64,000 nucleotides of DNA from Isoptericola croceus (GCF_029382255.1 NZ_JARLLG010000006.1:186001-250000), one strand, 5' to 3'; shown: positions 20,200 to 28,645, counted from the first letter of the stretch. Translations and numbers: made by a program. Notes: generated from the sequence alone by a model not told the origin.

Positions 20200-20228
20200 T
20201 TGGCACGGACCGCCGTCGGGCATAGCGT
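20200..20228 (+). promoter_or_regulatory. Sigma70-like promoter of the short-ORF element
   Basis: TTGGCA (20200-20205), a 17-base spacer and TAGCGT (20223-20228) form a good vegetative actinobacterial promoter. Transcription would begin near 20235, just before the extended Shine-Dalgarno at 20241. No long gene follows on this strand. Confidence 0.55.
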
Positions 20229-20240
20229 CATCGCTACGTC

Positions 20241-20313
20241 GAAAGGAGGTGATCCGAGAAGTGAAGACTCTTCGGACCAGCGAGGTGGTCACGGGCTGAG
20301 TCCCGTGACCACC
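20241..20313 (+). other. Short ORF with full anti-16S Shine-Dalgarno and hairpin
   Basis: GAAAGGAGGTGATCC (20241-20255) is perfectly complementary to the 3' end of 16S rRNA as it is usually conserved. Five bases later a GTG (20261) opens a 12-codon frame, MKTLRTSEVVTG, stopping at 20297-20299. A perfect 12-bp stem (GGTGGTCACGGG at 20284-20295 with CCCGTGACCACC at 20302-20313) covers the last codons and leaves the stop codon in its 6-base loop. It may be a leader peptide/attenuator, a small-protein gene or a ribosome-binding RNA. I do not recognise it. Confidence 0.5.
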
Positions 20314-20317
20314 CGGG

Positions 20318-20380
20318 ACCCGCGGGTGCCGTGCCATCGTCCAGCACGGCAGGAGACCACTCCACCCCGCGGGTTCTTCT
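20318..20380 (+). ncRNA. Three-way-junction RNA structure / terminator
   Basis: The outer stem ACCCGCGGG (20318-20326) pairs with CCCGCGGGT (20366-20374). Inside lie a perfect 8-bp hairpin TGCCGTGC/GCACGGCA (20327-20334 and 20344-20351) and a small hairpin GGAG-ACCA-CTCC (20352-20363). The 3' side continues TTCTTCT. This would end the transcript from the 20200 promoter and also separates it from the convergent lipoprotein gene. The fold was drawn by eye. Confidence 0.5.
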
Positions 20381-21053
20381 ATGCCCGGCCGCAGTAGTCC
20401 GCGATGGCGTCGGCGGCGACATACTCCGTCACGGGGTCGGGCGAGGCGGCACAGTCGGCGACGTCCGTCTCGATCTCCTCGAACGAGGTCACGTCCGCGT
20501 CGACCGCGTCGCTGCCGTCGCCGCACGAGACGGTCACGGTGCCGGTGGTGCGCTCGGCGTAGGCGTAGAGCACGTAGCTGCCCTTGCCGACGTCCGCCAG
20601 CAGCTCGTCGGACTCCTCGATCCGCGGGACCTCCGTCACCGCGAGGAGACCGCCCGCGACGGCGTCCCGCACCATCGCCTCCTGGTGCTCGGTCGCGCCG
20701 CCGCCGGCCACCGCGGAGGCGGCCTCCCCGCGGGTCCACTCGTTGCGCACGGTGGTCTCTCCGGCGCCGGACACCCGGACCACCGCCACCGCCGTATACA
20801 TGTCCTTGGTGTCCGGCGTGCCCTGCCACTCGACGGCCACACCGTCTCCGCAGCTGCTCTCGACAGCCGGGGCCGTGTCCGCCGCGGGGCTCTCCGAGAC
20901 CTCGCCGGCACCCGGCTCGTCCGCACCTGCGCAGCCTGCCAGCAGCAGTGCCGCACAGCCCGCGGTCACGACCGCCACACGTCGGCCGTTCGTCCTTGGT
21001 CCCGCTCCGTTGCGCCTCACGCGCCGAAACCTATCCGACGAAAAACGCTTCAC
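20379..21053 (-). CDS. Putative lipoprotein of unknown function
   Basis: 224 residues from GTG 21053. An alternative GTG at 21020 gives a more usual signal peptide. The lipobox is LLLAGC (Cys41 in the long form). The mature protein is acidic with a Cys pair (SSCGDG...VSCGDG) and a terminal ADYCGRA. It contains repeated mixed alpha/beta stretches but no domain I recognise. It is probably exported and lipid-anchored. It is convergent with the structured element at 20.2-20.4 kb. Confidence 0.7.
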   Translation of the reverse strand: MKRFSSDRFRRVRRNGAGPRTNGRRVAVVTAGCAALLLAGCAGADEPGAGEVSESPAADTAPAVESSCGDGVAVEWQGTPDTKDMYTAVAVVRVSGAGETTVRNEWTRGEAASAVAGGGATEHQEAMVRDAVAGGLLAVTEVPRIEESDELLADVGKGSYVLYAYAERTTGTVTVSCGDGSDAVDADVTSFEEIETDVADCAASPDPVTEYVAADAIADYCGRA

Positions 21054-21156
21054 GACAGGGTGAAATCGTCTCGGGACGGCAACGATTTCGCATCGCCCGG
21101 TGCCGTCACCCCTTCAGCCCGGAGTGCGCCACCATCAGACGAAGTGAGGCGCGTTG

Positions 21157-21450
21157 CTAGCTCGTGAACGGGTTCGCGGGGTCGATCGTCGAGCCCGAGG
21201 TCGTGCCGCTACCTTCCGCCTCTGCCTCCGCGCGGAGCCGCGCCTGCTCCTGCCGGACCGTCCGCAGGATCGCGATCCCCGACCCCGCGACGCAGGCGGC
21301 CATCACACCGATGAACAACCCGAACGGGATCACGTCCTGGACGAACAGGAGGACCGCCGCCACGAGGACGGCACCCTCGACCACGGCGATCTTCAGGAAG
21401 CTCTTGGTCAAGGCAGGCTGGCGGGCTGGCGACGGCTTCTCCACACTCAT
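21157..21450 (-). CDS. Small membrane protein of unknown function
   Basis: 97 residues from ATG 21450. Two adjacent membrane helices (about 17-35 and 40-60; IAVVEGAVLVAAVLLFVQDV, FGLFIGVMAACVAGSGIAIL) are flanked by a basic N-terminus and a charged C-terminal tail (RQEQARLRAEAEAEG). No family is recognised. It is monocistronic, with intergenic gaps of about 100 bases on each side in which I see nothing distinctive. Confidence 0.65.
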   Translation of the reverse strand: MSVEKPSPARQPALTKSFLKIAVVEGAVLVAAVLLFVQDVIPFGLFIGVMAACVAGSGIAILRTVRQEQARLRAEAEAEGSGTTSGSTIDPANPFTS

Positions 21451-21553
21451 GCCGCGAGCATAGAGTGTCGCCGCCCTGGCAGTTCGCCTCACGGCGAAGC
21501 GCGGTACCGGCGTGCAACCTCCGGGTCTCGCGAGCTCTGCACCCCCAGGGACG

Positions 21554-22726
21554 TCATGACCGACGACCGCTGGCGGCCAGCACTGCCGCGAGGCCTTCTT
21601 GCAGGTCCTGGACGAAGTACTCGGGAACCTCCAGCGACGGGAAGTGCCCCCCGGCGTCGGGCGTCCTCCATCGGACGATCTGTCGGTACCGCTCCTGCGC
21701 CCAGGGGCGCGGGGTCTTCTCGATGTCGCGGGGGTACATGGTGATGGCCGACGGCACCTCGACGCGAAGCTCGGGGTCCATCGAGCTGTGGCTCTCGTAG
21801 TAGATGCGAGCCGCTGACGCGCCGGTCCGCGTCAACCAGTACAGGGTGACGTCGTCGAGGACCCGGTCTCTGGAGATCGTCTCGAACGGGCTGTCCTCGG
21901 TGTCCGACCACTCGGCGAACTTGTCGAGGATCCAGGCAAGAAGCCCGACCGGTGAGTCGACGAGCGAGTAGCCGATGGTCTGCGGTCGGGTCGCCTGCTG
22001 CTTCGCGTACGCCCCGCGGGGGCCCGCGTAGAAGCCGCGGGTCTCCTCGGCCCACCTGCGCTCGACCGCCGTCAGGCCGTCCGTGGTCAGACCGGGCGGC
22101 GCGTCCGCGAACGTCGTGTGGATGCCGAGCACGTGCTGCGGGAACCTGCCGCCGAGGACGGTCGTGATGTTGCCGCCCCAGTCGCCGCCGTGGGCTGCGA
22201 ACGTGCCGTAGCCGAGCCTGCCCATCAGCTCTACCCAGGCGGCCGCGATCCTCTCGGTGCCCCACCCGGTAGAAGCCGGCTTGTCGCTGTAACCGAAGCC
22301 TGGGAGCGACGGGGCCACGACGTGGAACGCCGGCACGTCGACGTCATGCGGGTCTGCCAGCTCGTCCACCACATCGACGAACTCGGCGATGCTGCCTGGC
22401 CAGCCGTGCGTCAGGATCAGAGGAGTGGCATCTGCTCGCGCGGATCGGCGGTGCAGGAAGTGGATTCCCAGTCCATCGATGGTCGTGCGGAACTGGCCGA
22501 TCCGATGAAGGCGCTCCTCGAACGACCGCCAGTCGTACCCGGTACGCCAGTAGTCCACGAGATCGACGATGTCGGCGAGCGGAACGCCCTGCTCCCACCG
22601 GCGAGGGTTGGGCCCAGCGCGGTAGACCGTCTCAGCCTCCGGTAGTCGCGCCGCAGCCAGCCGCGCGCGCAGATCCTCGAGGTCGGCGTCGGTGGCATGG
22701 GCTTCGAAGGCGTGCACGGTGGACAT
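21554..22726 (-). CDS. Epoxide hydrolase, EHN (microsomal-type) family
   Basis: 390 residues from ATG 22726. It has the N-terminal EHN cap segment (PNPRRWEQGVPLADIVDLVDYW), then an alpha/beta hydrolase core with the oxyanion motif LILTHGWPGS, nucleophile GGDWGG (Asp, about residue 177), lid Tyr residues, and a late HFPSLEVPEYFVQDL carrying His. These enzymes open epoxides to diols. The juvenile-hormone/limonene type substrate class cannot be told from sequence. It stands alone. Confidence 0.92.
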   Translation of the reverse strand: MSTVHAFEAHATDADLEDLRARLAAARLPEAETVYRAGPNPRRWEQGVPLADIVDLVDYWRTGYDWRSFEERLHRIGQFRTTIDGLGIHFLHRRSARADATPLILTHGWPGSIAEFVDVVDELADPHDVDVPAFHVVAPSLPGFGYSDKPASTGWGTERIAAAWVELMGRLGYGTFAAHGGDWGGNITTVLGGRFPQHVLGIHTTFADAPPGLTTDGLTAVERRWAEETRGFYAGPRGAYAKQQATRPQTIGYSLVDSPVGLLAWILDKFAEWSDTEDSPFETISRDRVLDDVTLYWLTRTGASAARIYYESHSSMDPELRVEVPSAITMYPRDIEKTPRPWAQERYRQIVRWRTPDAGGHFPSLEVPEYFVQDLQEGLAAVLAASGRRS

Positions 22727-22867
22727 GAGACCTCCAGGGGCATCTGAACCAGGCGGCAACCGTCAGAAGAAGGCACGCTTCAACGCCGCCAAGCACGAGA
22801 GCTCCGGAACAGCAAGGTAGGCGTTGATCTCGGTGCCTCCACGGCTGGGGGCTACAGCGGCGGCGGG

Positions 22868-23962
22868 CTAAAGGTAGTGGTGGACCGCCTTGCGGAGGTG
22901 CTCCGCGTACTCGTAGATCTCGTCGAGCGAGTCGATCGGGTGCCGGGTCTCGGTCTTGTCCTCGTCGAAGAGTCCGAGGTACTTCTGCGCGGTGTTGAAG
23001 TGCAGTCTCGCGATCGGCTTGCGGTTGTTGTCGTCCAGCAGGATCCCCATGTAGCTCTTGGTGTCGCGGTGCACGATCCGTGCCGGCACGACCTCGCTGC
23101 AGGCGATGGCTCTGACGATCTGGTAGCCCTCGATCTCCTCGAGCGTCGTCTCGATCCCGCGGTCGTCGGAGGCCTCGGCCCCAGCAGTGCTCTCAACTGC
23201 GGCCTCAGTACCGGTCATCGAGGCCGCAGCGGTGTCTGTGTAGGACTGTCCACCGAGCGCTGCCTTGAGACGATCGTTCACCTGGTCGGCGAGAAACTGA
23301 TTCATCGCTTTCGGGACGAGAACGCGGAACTGATCCTTGACCCGCTGAGTGAAGGAGCCGTCATAGACACGGTTGGTGAGGCTCTTGACCCAGTCGTCGT
23401 CCGGACCGCGGAACTGTGTCGCGAGAACTCTCTTGAGCGCGCCGATGTACTTGAGCTCCTCGGCCGCGTTCACGACAGAGTCGAGATCGAAGGCATCTTT
23501 CGTCAGCTTCTGAACCTCAGGAACGAGGGTCTCGTCGAGGTCCAGCAGGTCGAGCTGAAGAAACGGCTTCTCGTCCATTCGGTTCGGCCGATCGAGATCC
23601 GTGAAGAAGTGGAAGTGCTGTCCGTTCGTCAGGATCGCGATGCGCGCGTTGGTCGTAGCGAAGTAGCGGAAGAGCTGCGACGCATGATTCAGGCTCAGTG
23701 GCGACCCTATGGCCTTGGCCTCGATCAGGATCTGCAGCTGGCCACCGGTGACGATGGCGTAGTCGACCTTCTCACCCCGCTTGGTCCCGACGTCCGCGGT
23801 GAACTCCGGGATGACTTCGTTGGGATTGAAGACGTCATACCCCAGGACCAACGAGATGAACGGCATGACGAACGCGTTCTTCGTCGCTTCCTCTGTCTCG
23901 ATGGTCGCCTTCTGCTGCTGGACCTTGGTGGCCAAGGACGCCAGTCGCTCGCCGATCTCCAC
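22868..23962 (-). CDS. HsdR-N-like PD-(D/E)XK nuclease-fold protein
   Basis: 364 residues from GTG 23962 with GAGGAG upstream. The N-terminal half resembles the type I restriction R-protein N-terminal domain, with the nuclease core VDYAIVTGGQLQILIEAKA (D...ExK) near residues 66-83. The C-terminal third (IVHRDTKSYMGILLDDNN, LGLFDEDK) is a separate small domain. There is no helicase domain and there are no hsdM/hsdS genes nearby, so it is not a type I enzyme. Orphans of this kind are found as putative restriction or nuclease proteins. Its base composition is visibly less GC-rich than the flanks, suggesting transfer. Confidence 0.75.
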   Translation of the reverse strand: MEIGERLASLATKVQQQKATIETEEATKNAFVMPFISLVLGYDVFNPNEVIPEFTADVGTKRGEKVDYAIVTGGQLQILIEAKAIGSPLSLNHASQLFRYFATTNARIAILTNGQHFHFFTDLDRPNRMDEKPFLQLDLLDLDETLVPEVQKLTKDAFDLDSVVNAAEELKYIGALKRVLATQFRGPDDDWVKSLTNRVYDGSFTQRVKDQFRVLVPKAMNQFLADQVNDRLKAALGGQSYTDTAAASMTGTEAAVESTAGAEASDDRGIETTLEEIEGYQIVRAIACSEVVPARIVHRDTKSYMGILLDDNNRKPIARLHFNTAQKYLGLFDEDKTETRHPIDSLDEIYEYAEHLRKAVHHYL

Positions 23963-24093
23963 CTGTACTCCTCATCAGACACCATTGTCGCCCCAGCAAA
24001 CCTAACTGCCGTCGGTGCAGGGCGCCATCGGCCCGAGCGACTGTCACGGGTGAAATCCGAGCAGGAGATCAGCGTCGTGCCGGACAGAGGTCG

Positions 24094-24129
24094 GCCCCGT
24101 GGGCGTCCTGAGCCGGACGCCCACGGGGC
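24094..24129 (-). terminator. 15-bp stem-loop terminator behind pectate lyase
   Basis: GCCCCGTGGGCGTCC (24094-24108) and GGACGCCCACGGGGC (24115-24129) form a perfect 15-bp stem with a 6-base loop, 28 bases beyond the pectate lyase stop. It lacks a long T tract, as is common for actinobacterial terminators. Confidence 0.75.
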
Positions 24130-24156
24130 ACACGGCCGCAGCCGGTGACGAACCCG

Positions 24157-25662
24157 TCAGCCGGCGTACGTCTCGAACTCTGCGACCCTCGGCGTCCCGC
24201 TGGAGCCGAGGATCTCGAAGTTGATCTTGCTCAGCGTGGTCGCGGGGAAGGAGATCACTCCGGCGCCGCTGCCCGAGGCCAGCACGGCACCCGTGTCGTG
24301 GTTGACGACGCGCCACGAGCCGATGTTCCCGACGGCGCCCGCCGCCTCGACGATGTTGATCCGCGAGACCGTGGTGCCGGAGCCCCACTTGATCGAGATG
24401 CGGCCCGTCGAACCGCTCGGCGACCAGTAGGTGCTGGTGTCACCGTCGCGGACGTCGCCATAGCTGGTGCCGCTCGCCTTGCTCGAGCCGTCCGAGCCAG
24501 CACCGATGCTGAGGTTGGTGCCGCTGGGCGGACCGGTCGGGGCCGGCGTCTGCGGCGTGCACGAGCCGTCCGAGACCCGCAGGCCCTTGTTCGCGCCTGC
24601 GGTGGCCGCGACGATCGACGGTACGCAGCTCGCGTTGTCGAGGGCGTAGGCGTAGGGGATGGCGACCGTGGTCGTCGACGTCGGGTTCGGCCCGGCCGGG
24701 TTGTGGTCGCTGCTGCGGCTGGACCAGGTGACGTTGTCGAAGATGTTGCCACTGACCTGCCAGTAGCCAGCCTTGTCCGTGTAGAAGGTGCCCAGGACGT
24801 CCTTGGAGTCCTCGAAGTAGTTGTTGTCCACCTTCACCCGGGCGCCGACCCGCGAGTTGATGCCGGACGAGTTGATCTGACGGAAGTGGTTGTTGTACGT
24901 GTGGGCGGTGCCGGCGCGCAGCAAGGGCGCTCGTGAGTCGATGTTCTCGTAGAGGTTGTGGTGGAACGTGATCGGGCCGTTGTTGGTGTCGGTGTCGCTG
25001 GACCCGACGAGGCCGCCGCGGCCGGAGTTGCGCAGGATGCTGTAGGAGAGGGTCACGTACTTGGTGTTCGCCTTGATGTCGAACAGCGCGTCGTAGCCCT
25101 CGGACTCGCCACCGGACGCCTCCAGGGTCACGTGGTCGACCCAGACGTTGCTGACGTTGTTCTCCATGCCGATCGCGTCGCCGCCGTTGGACGTCGGCGA
25201 ACCGGACTTCTTGACGTTCCGCACGTGCACGTTCTGGATGATGATGTTCTCGGCGGAGCGCAGGTGGATGCCGAGCTGGTCGAACAGGGCGCCGCGGCCC
25301 ACGCCGACGAGCGTGACGTTGCTGATCTCCTTGAGCTCGATCACGTCGGCAGCGGTGTTGCAGCTGCTGCCGGAGACCTTGCTGGTGTTGCCGTGGTTGA
25401 TCGTGCCTTCCACCTCGATGATGATCGGGGTGTTGCTGCTGGCCCTGCTGCACAGTGCCTGGTGGATCTGCGTGCCGGTGGTGGCCCTCACGGTCTGCCC
25501 GCCGGCGCCTCCGGTGGTTCCGCCGTTCTGGGTGGCGAATCCGGTGGCGCTGCCGGTCGCGGCCTGCGCGTCCGCCATCCACAGGGCGGTGAGGCCCATC
25601 GTTGCGGCGAGGGCCATCGTGGCCCCTGCCGCCGTGAGCCGTACTGCGGCTGTCCTTCTCAT
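24157..25662 (-). CDS. Secreted pectate lyase (PL1) with C-terminal discoidin-like domain
   Basis: 501 residues from ATG 25662. The signal peptide ends near ADAQA. Residues about 45-370 form a PL1 parallel beta-helix: NVTLVGVGRGALFDQLGI, the Ca-binding region VWVDHVTLEASGG...DALFDIK, and the catalytic-Arg-type loop SRAPLLRAGTAHTYNNHF (each quoted in part). It cleaves polygalacturonate by beta-elimination. A Pro/Gly linker leads to a C-terminal about 100-residue beta domain resembling F5/8 type C/CBM modules (DGDTSTYWSPSG, RISIKWG). A LacI-like operator lies upstream. Confidence 0.9.
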   Translation of the reverse strand: MRRTAAVRLTAAGATMALAATMGLTALWMADAQAATGSATGFATQNGGTTGGAGGQTVRATTGTQIHQALCSRASSNTPIIIEVEGTINHGNTSKVSGSSCNTAADVIELKEISNVTLVGVGRGALFDQLGIHLRSAENIIIQNVHVRNVKKSGSPTSNGGDAIGMENNVSNVWVDHVTLEASGGESEGYDALFDIKANTKYVTLSYSILRNSGRGGLVGSSDTDTNNGPITFHHNLYENIDSRAPLLRAGTAHTYNNHFRQINSSGINSRVGARVKVDNNYFEDSKDVLGTFYTDKAGYWQVSGNIFDNVTWSSRSSDHNPAGPNPTSTTTVAIPYAYALDNASCVPSIVAATAGANKGLRVSDGSCTPQTPAPTGPPSGTNLSIGAGSDGSSKASGTSYGDVRDGDTSTYWSPSGSTGRISIKWGSGTTVSRINIVEAAGAVGNIGSWRVVNHDTGAVLASGSGAGVISFPATTLSKINFEILGSSGTPRVAEFETYAG

Positions 25663-25967
25663 CGCTGCCTCACTTCGTGATCGAATTCGGGCATTACGGG
25701 CGGTTCGGCGCATCCTGCCGGAGTCTCCGGACCCGGGCATCGTTGCCCGGGACGACGCACCGCCTCATCGAAGAGCCCCTGTCGCCTGCCGCACCAGCGC
25801 TGGTACGGCATGCCCAGATGAGTCCGGTTCCATCGGCAACCGGTTTCCCATGCTAGAGATCGGTTTCTCGCTCTGCAAGTGTCCGCGAGCAACTGTTCGC
25901 GACGCCGTGCGAGGGGGGAACCGCTCTGCCACCGTCGTCGTTGGCAGAGGGTGGAGGAGACCCATCG
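25663..25967. other. Intergenic region between divergent pectate lyase and alarmone synthetase genes
   Basis: 305 bases with no supported gene. It holds the LacI-type operator at 25835-25849 and a weaker related stretch GAGATCGGTTTCTC just beyond it (25856-25869). The alarmone synthetase ribosome site GGAGGAG is at about 25952-25958. Confidence 0.7.
25835..25849 (-). promoter_or_regulatory. LacI-type operator upstream of pectate lyase
   Basis: GGCAACCGGTTTCCC on the plus strand (GGGAAACCGGTTGCC on the minus strand), with a perfect AACCGGTT core. It is 13/15 identical to the site upstream of the pectin acetylesterase (10490-10504). This suggests one LacI-family repressor for both pectin genes. 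No lacI gene is in the window. Confidence 0.65.
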
Positions 25968-26720
25968 ATGAGCGACGACAGCACCGAGCACTGGTTCGAA
26001 CGACAGGTCCTGACCCAGCTGGGAGCAGACCCGGCCGTCGCGCCCTTCGCCGCGGAGGACTCGGACGAGATGATGGCTCGGCTGCGCGAACTGCGCGTCG
26101 AGTTCTCGCAGCTCCTCCTCTACTACCGGTTCGGCATCGAAGAGGTCTCGACCAAGGTCGACATCCTGCGGCAGGAGTTCGAGAGCATCCACGACTACAG
26201 CCCGATCGAGCACGTCCGGTCCCGGCTCAAGTCACCCGAGAGCCTGCTCGCCAAGGCGCTGCGGCAGGGTACGGACCTCACCGTCCCGGCGATCCGAGCC
26301 GAGATCCGCGACATCGGCGGCATCCGCATCACCTGCAGCTTCGTCTCGGACGTCTACTGGATCGCGGAGATGCTCAGCGCGCAGGAGGACCTCCGGCTCC
26401 TCACCACCAAGGACTACATCGCCGCACCGAAGCCCAACGGCTACCGGTCGCTGCACCTCATCGTCGAGGTGCCGGTGTTCCTGTCCCGTCACGTCGAGCA
26501 GATTCCGGTCGAGCTGCAGATCCGGACCATCGCGATGGACTTCTGGGCGAGCATGGAGCACAAGCTCTTCTACAAGTACCGCACCGAGATGCCTGCGCAC
26601 CTGGCTGCGGAGATCGAGGACGCCGGCCGTGTCGCCGCCGAGCTCGACGCCCGCATGGAGCGGCTGCGCGACGAGGTCCGGCCGTCCCCGCGGGAGCCCC
26701 GACCATCCGAGGGCCCCTGA
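25968..26720 (+). CDS. Small alarmone synthetase (RelA/SpoT-type GTP pyrophosphokinase)
   Basis: 250 residues from ATG 25968, with GGAGGAG upstream. Single synthetase domain: VRSRLKSPESLLAKAL (ATP/GTP-binding basic motif), RDIGGIRITCSF, PKPNGYRSLHLIVEVPV, and VELQIRTIAMDFWASMEHKL. No hydrolase (HD) or TGS/ACT domains are present, so it matches the RelP/RelQ-class enzymes that make (p)ppGpp from GTP/GDP and ATP. It probably supplements a bifunctional Rel elsewhere. It is monocistronic and convergent with a hydrolase gene. Confidence 0.93.
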   Translation: MSDDSTEHWFERQVLTQLGADPAVAPFAAEDSDEMMARLRELRVEFSQLLLYYRFGIEEVSTKVDILRQEFESIHDYSPIEHVRSRLKSPESLLAKALRQGTDLTVPAIRAEIRDIGGIRITCSFVSDVYWIAEMLSAQEDLRLLTTKDYIAAPKPNGYRSLHLIVEVPVFLSRHVEQIPVELQIRTIAMDFWASMEHKLFYKYRTEMPAHLAAEIEDAGRVAAELDARMERLRDEVRPSPREPRPSEGP

Positions 26721-26745
26721 GCGCTCCGCGAGTCGACCGGCATCC

Positions 26746-27582
26746 TCAGCCCTGCGCGCGCAGCCAGTCGTGCGCGACAGGCAACGCCTCCAGCACGCCG
26801 ATGTGTCCGTCGCGGGGTCGCAGCCACAGCTCACCCGCGGGCAGCTCCGCCAGCAACCGGTCGGCGTGATGCCGGGGGACCACCCGGTCGGCGCCGCCCT
26901 GCACCACCAGCACGGGCGCGGCAACCTCCGCGAGCGCCGTGCCCCACGGCCGGACGAACGCGACGTCGTCGTCCACGAGGCCACCTGGCCACTCCACGTC
27001 GGCCCGGCCGGCGTCGTCCCCGAGCGCGGCCCACGGACCCGCGAGCATCGCGTAGTCGGCCTCCGTGAAGCTGGACTCGTCGAACTCGGCCGTCTCGGCG
27101 AACCGCTCGCGGGCGCCCGTCCCCCCGAGCGCGGCCCGCAGCGCGCCGTCGTCGGCCATCCCGACGAACCAGGCGTCGGTCCCGTCGTACGGCGCGAGGC
27201 CCGCGAGGGAGGTCACGCCACGCACCAGGTCGGGGCGCACCGCGGCGAGCGCAAGAGCGTGCGGCCCGCCGCCGGAGGCGCCGACGGCGTAGCAGCCGGT
27301 CACCCCGAGCGCCTCGAGGGCGTGGCCGACGTCGGTCGCGGCACCCGCGACGGACCTCCCGGGCGCTCGGGTCGACCCGCCGTACCCGGCGCGCGCGGGG
27401 GAGAGCACGCGCAGGCCGCGCTCGGCCGCGACCTCCACCACGGGCGGCAGCAGCGCGCCGGACTGCGGCGAGCCGTGGTGCCACACGACCACGGGCGCGG
27501 CGGGGTCGTGGCCGACCGGTCCCGAGTCGTGTACCACCAGCACGCGTCCGTCGGGCAGGTCGATCTCGTACCGTGCCGTCAT
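26746..27582 (-). CDS. Alpha/beta hydrolase
   Basis: 278 residues from ATG 27582. Alpha/beta hydrolase fold with VVWHHGSPQSGALL (oxyanion HG), nucleophile GASGGG (about residue 103), and the final His in RDGHIGVLEALPVAHDWL. VVQGGADRVVP carries the acid residue. Overall it resembles small-molecule esterases/peroxidase-like hydrolases. The substrate is unknown. It is divergent from the beta-lactamase-like gene, 93 bases apart. Confidence 0.88.
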   Translation of the reverse strand: MTARYEIDLPDGRVLVVHDSGPVGHDPAAPVVVWHHGSPQSGALLPPVVEVAAERGLRVLSPARAGYGGSTRAPGRSVAGAATDVGHALEALGVTGCYAVGASGGGPHALALAAVRPDLVRGVTSLAGLAPYDGTDAWFVGMADDGALRAALGGTGARERFAETAEFDESSFTEADYAMLAGPWAALGDDAGRADVEWPGGLVDDDVAFVRPWGTALAEVAAPVLVVQGGADRVVPRHHADRLLAELPAGELWLRPRDGHIGVLEALPVAHDWLRAQG

Positions 27583-27675
27583 GCGGGTCCTTCCGTCGAT
27601 GCCCGTCGCCCCATCCTGGGGCACATGAGACCGTCGGGTGGTCACGGCACGACACGGTGAACGAGGAGATCTTCG

Positions 27676-28614
27676 ATGCGACGCACAGCCCGGCCGGTCC
27701 TGGCCGCGCTCGCCGTGCTGGGCCTGGCGGCCTGCACCGGCAACCCCGGGCCGACCTCCACGTCGAGCGCTCCGGCGAGCCCGCCCACCGAGCCTCCACC
27801 GTCGGCCACGAGCACTCCGGCGCCCACGAGCGACGTCGACGCCGCGCTGGTGGCCCTCGAGGCGGAGTTCGACGCGCGCGTCGGGGTCGCCGCGCTCGAC
27901 ACCGGCGACGGGTCGCGGACGGAGCACAGGGCCCACGAGCGGTGGGGCTATGCGTCGACGGTCAAGGTGTTCCTCGCCGCCGAGCTGTTGCGGACCACCA
28001 CCGCCGAGCAGCGCACCGAGCAGGTGACCTGGTCGCAGGAGGACGTGGACGCCGCCGGCCATGCCCCGGTCACCGGGGAGCACGTCGGCAACGCGCTCAC
28101 CCTCGACCAGCTCGCGGAGGCCGCCGTGCGCGAGAGCGACAATGCGGCGACGAACATCCTTTTCGACCGCATCGGCGGGCCCTCCGGTCTGCGTGACGCG
28201 TTCGAGCTGATCGGCGACACGACGACCGCGCCGGCGAGGACGGAGCCCGCCCTCAACCAGGTCGGGCCGGGGAGCACCGAGGACACCACCACCCCGGCCG
28301 CGTTCACCGCCGACCTCGACGCCCTGCTGCACGGCGGAGCGCTCGGGCCCGCGGACGCCGCGCAGCTCGTCGAGTGGATGACAGGGAACGCCACGGGTGA
28401 CTCCTTGGTCCGCGCCGGCGCTCCCGACGGCTGGAGCGTCGCGGACAAGTCCGGCGGTGCGGGCGCGATCCGCAACGACGTCGCGCTCGTCACCCCACCG
28501 GGCCGTGAGCCCGTCCTGCTGACGGTCCTCACCGAGCGTCTGGATCCCGACGCGGGGTACGAGGACGAGCTTGTCGAGCGGGTCGCGGCCGTCGTCCTGG
28601 ACGAGTTCCGATAG
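27676..28614 (+). CDS. Class A beta-lactamase-like lipoprotein
   Basis: 312 residues. Lipobox GLAAC (Cys20), then a Pro/Ser/Thr linker to about residue 52, then a serine hydrolase domain. Class A elements: STVK (Ser94, Lys97), SDN (154-156), an omega-loop-like RTEPALNQ (Glu190), and DKSGG in the KTG position. All catalytic residues of class A beta-lactamases appear present, with KSG instead of KTG. Hydrolysis of a beta-lactam is plausible, but a housekeeping penicillin-binding or esterase role cannot be excluded. It has an AGGAG-like ribosome site. Confidence 0.85.
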   Translation: MRRTARPVLAALAVLGLAACTGNPGPTSTSSAPASPPTEPPPSATSTPAPTSDVDAALVALEAEFDARVGVAALDTGDGSRTEHRAHERWGYASTVKVFLAAELLRTTTAEQRTEQVTWSQEDVDAAGHAPVTGEHVGNALTLDQLAEAAVRESDNAATNILFDRIGGPSGLRDAFELIGDTTTAPARTEPALNQVGPGSTEDTTTPAAFTADLDALLHGGALGPADAAQLVEWMTGNATGDSLVRAGAPDGWSVADKSGGAGAIRNDVALVTPPGREPVLLTVLTERLDPDAGYEDELVERVAAVVLDEFR

Positions 28615-28645
28615 GGCGACGCCGTCCGTGCGACGCGGAACGACC

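Noticed and set aside
20241-20255. Possible 16S rRNA fragment
   Set aside because: Only 15 bases relate to 16S, and they are the complement of its 3' end in a ribosome-binding position before a start codon.
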